Origin: CADEED01 sp046733635
Lineage (GTDB): Bacteria > Pseudomonadota > Gammaproteobacteria > Steroidobacterales > Steroidobacteraceae
Length of the DNA stretch: 5,875 nucleotides
NCBI GenBank assembly: GCA_046733635.1
Contig: JBKPPO010000328.1
Coordinates: forward strand, 1-5,875
Direction of reading: 5' to 3'
The notes under the pieces are model-generated. The model ran no database searches, was not told where the DNA came from, and was given only the letters and a program-made list of their open reading frames with translations. The translations under genes and the position numbers were made by a program. Each line of letters starts with the position of its first letter. Position 1 is the first letter of the stretch. This document shows, piece after piece, positions 5,756 to 5,875 of the stretch.

Positions 5756-5875
5756 CGGCGAAAGGGCCGCTGTGCCGCCCTGCTGCCGGAGGCGCCGGCG
5801 ATCTGCCGCACCGGGGCTCCGCACCGAGAACGCCGCTTGCAAGATGTGCCCCGGCGGGTTGCCTAACTACAGCGG
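5741..5875. other. Upstream region of the EF-hand gene at the window edge
   Basis: 135 bp of GC-rich DNA with no supported gene on either strand. The left end holds the sigma-54-like motif. A 7-bp inverted repeat (CCGGGGC at 5811-5817, GCCCCGG at 5848-5854) with a 30-nt loop is not convincing in such GC-rich DNA. The remainder is presumably promoter or intergenic sequence towards a gene outside the window. Confidence 0.4.

Noticed and set aside
5811..5854. 7-bp inverted repeat with a 30-nt loop
   Set aside because: Short all-GC arms and a large loop in GC-rich DNA; expected by chance and with no T-tract.
5741..5875. Cobalamin or c-di-GMP riboswitch-like fragments (CTGCCG, GGGTTGCC)
   Set aside because: Only short fragments resemble the consensus cores; the essential conserved elements and their order are missing.

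Overview
The window is GC-rich and gene-dense, with all four recognisable genes on the minus strand. The protein types suggest a proteobacterium, probably a gammaproteobacterium of the Xanthomonadales/Steroidobacter kind: a XylE/GLUT-type sugar porter, a secreted DUF1080 (3-keto-disaccharide hydrolase family) protein, a periplasmic low-complexity EF-hand protein, a possible GTAG-class REP hairpin and a CRP/Clp-like operator. This placement is an inference from protein style; no marker gene is present.

In the direction of transcription (right to left): 5741-5875 is non-coding leader or intergenic DNA. A small secreted EF-hand protein follows (5699-5211). Its Shine-Dalgarno sits inside an inverted repeat, and a strong GC hairpin lies just after its stop. 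Next is a secreted two-domain DUF1080 protein (5098-3647), closed by a textbook Rho-independent terminator (3627-3596). A 145-bp intergenic region follows with a CRP-type palindrome (3557-3572) and a GTAG-plus-hairpin element (3528-3551). Last comes a two-gene unit: a membrane-bound PAS-containing sensor histidine kinase (3450-1579) and, 4 bp later, a 12-TM sugar porter (1574-126). The left edge (1-125) holds a long GC hairpin that looks like the terminator of a plus-strand gene ending just outside or at the window edge.

A plausible joint role is carbohydrate use. The DUF1080 protein would act on oxidised (3-keto) glycosides in the periplasm or outside the cell. The porter would import a hexose or pentose. 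The kinase would sense an external cue and phosphorylate a response regulator encoded elsewhere. The CRP-type site would tie the kinase-porter unit to global carbon or c-di-GMP control. These links are inferred from proximity and strand only; the terminator shows that the hydrolase and the kinase-porter pair are separate transcription units.

No mobile element, CRISPR array, rRNA, tRNA or clearly novel multi-gene system is visible. The best leads are the loss of both XylE-type proton-coupling acidic residues in the porter, the hairpin that masks the EF-hand ribosome binding site, and the operator/REP arrangement in front of the kinase.
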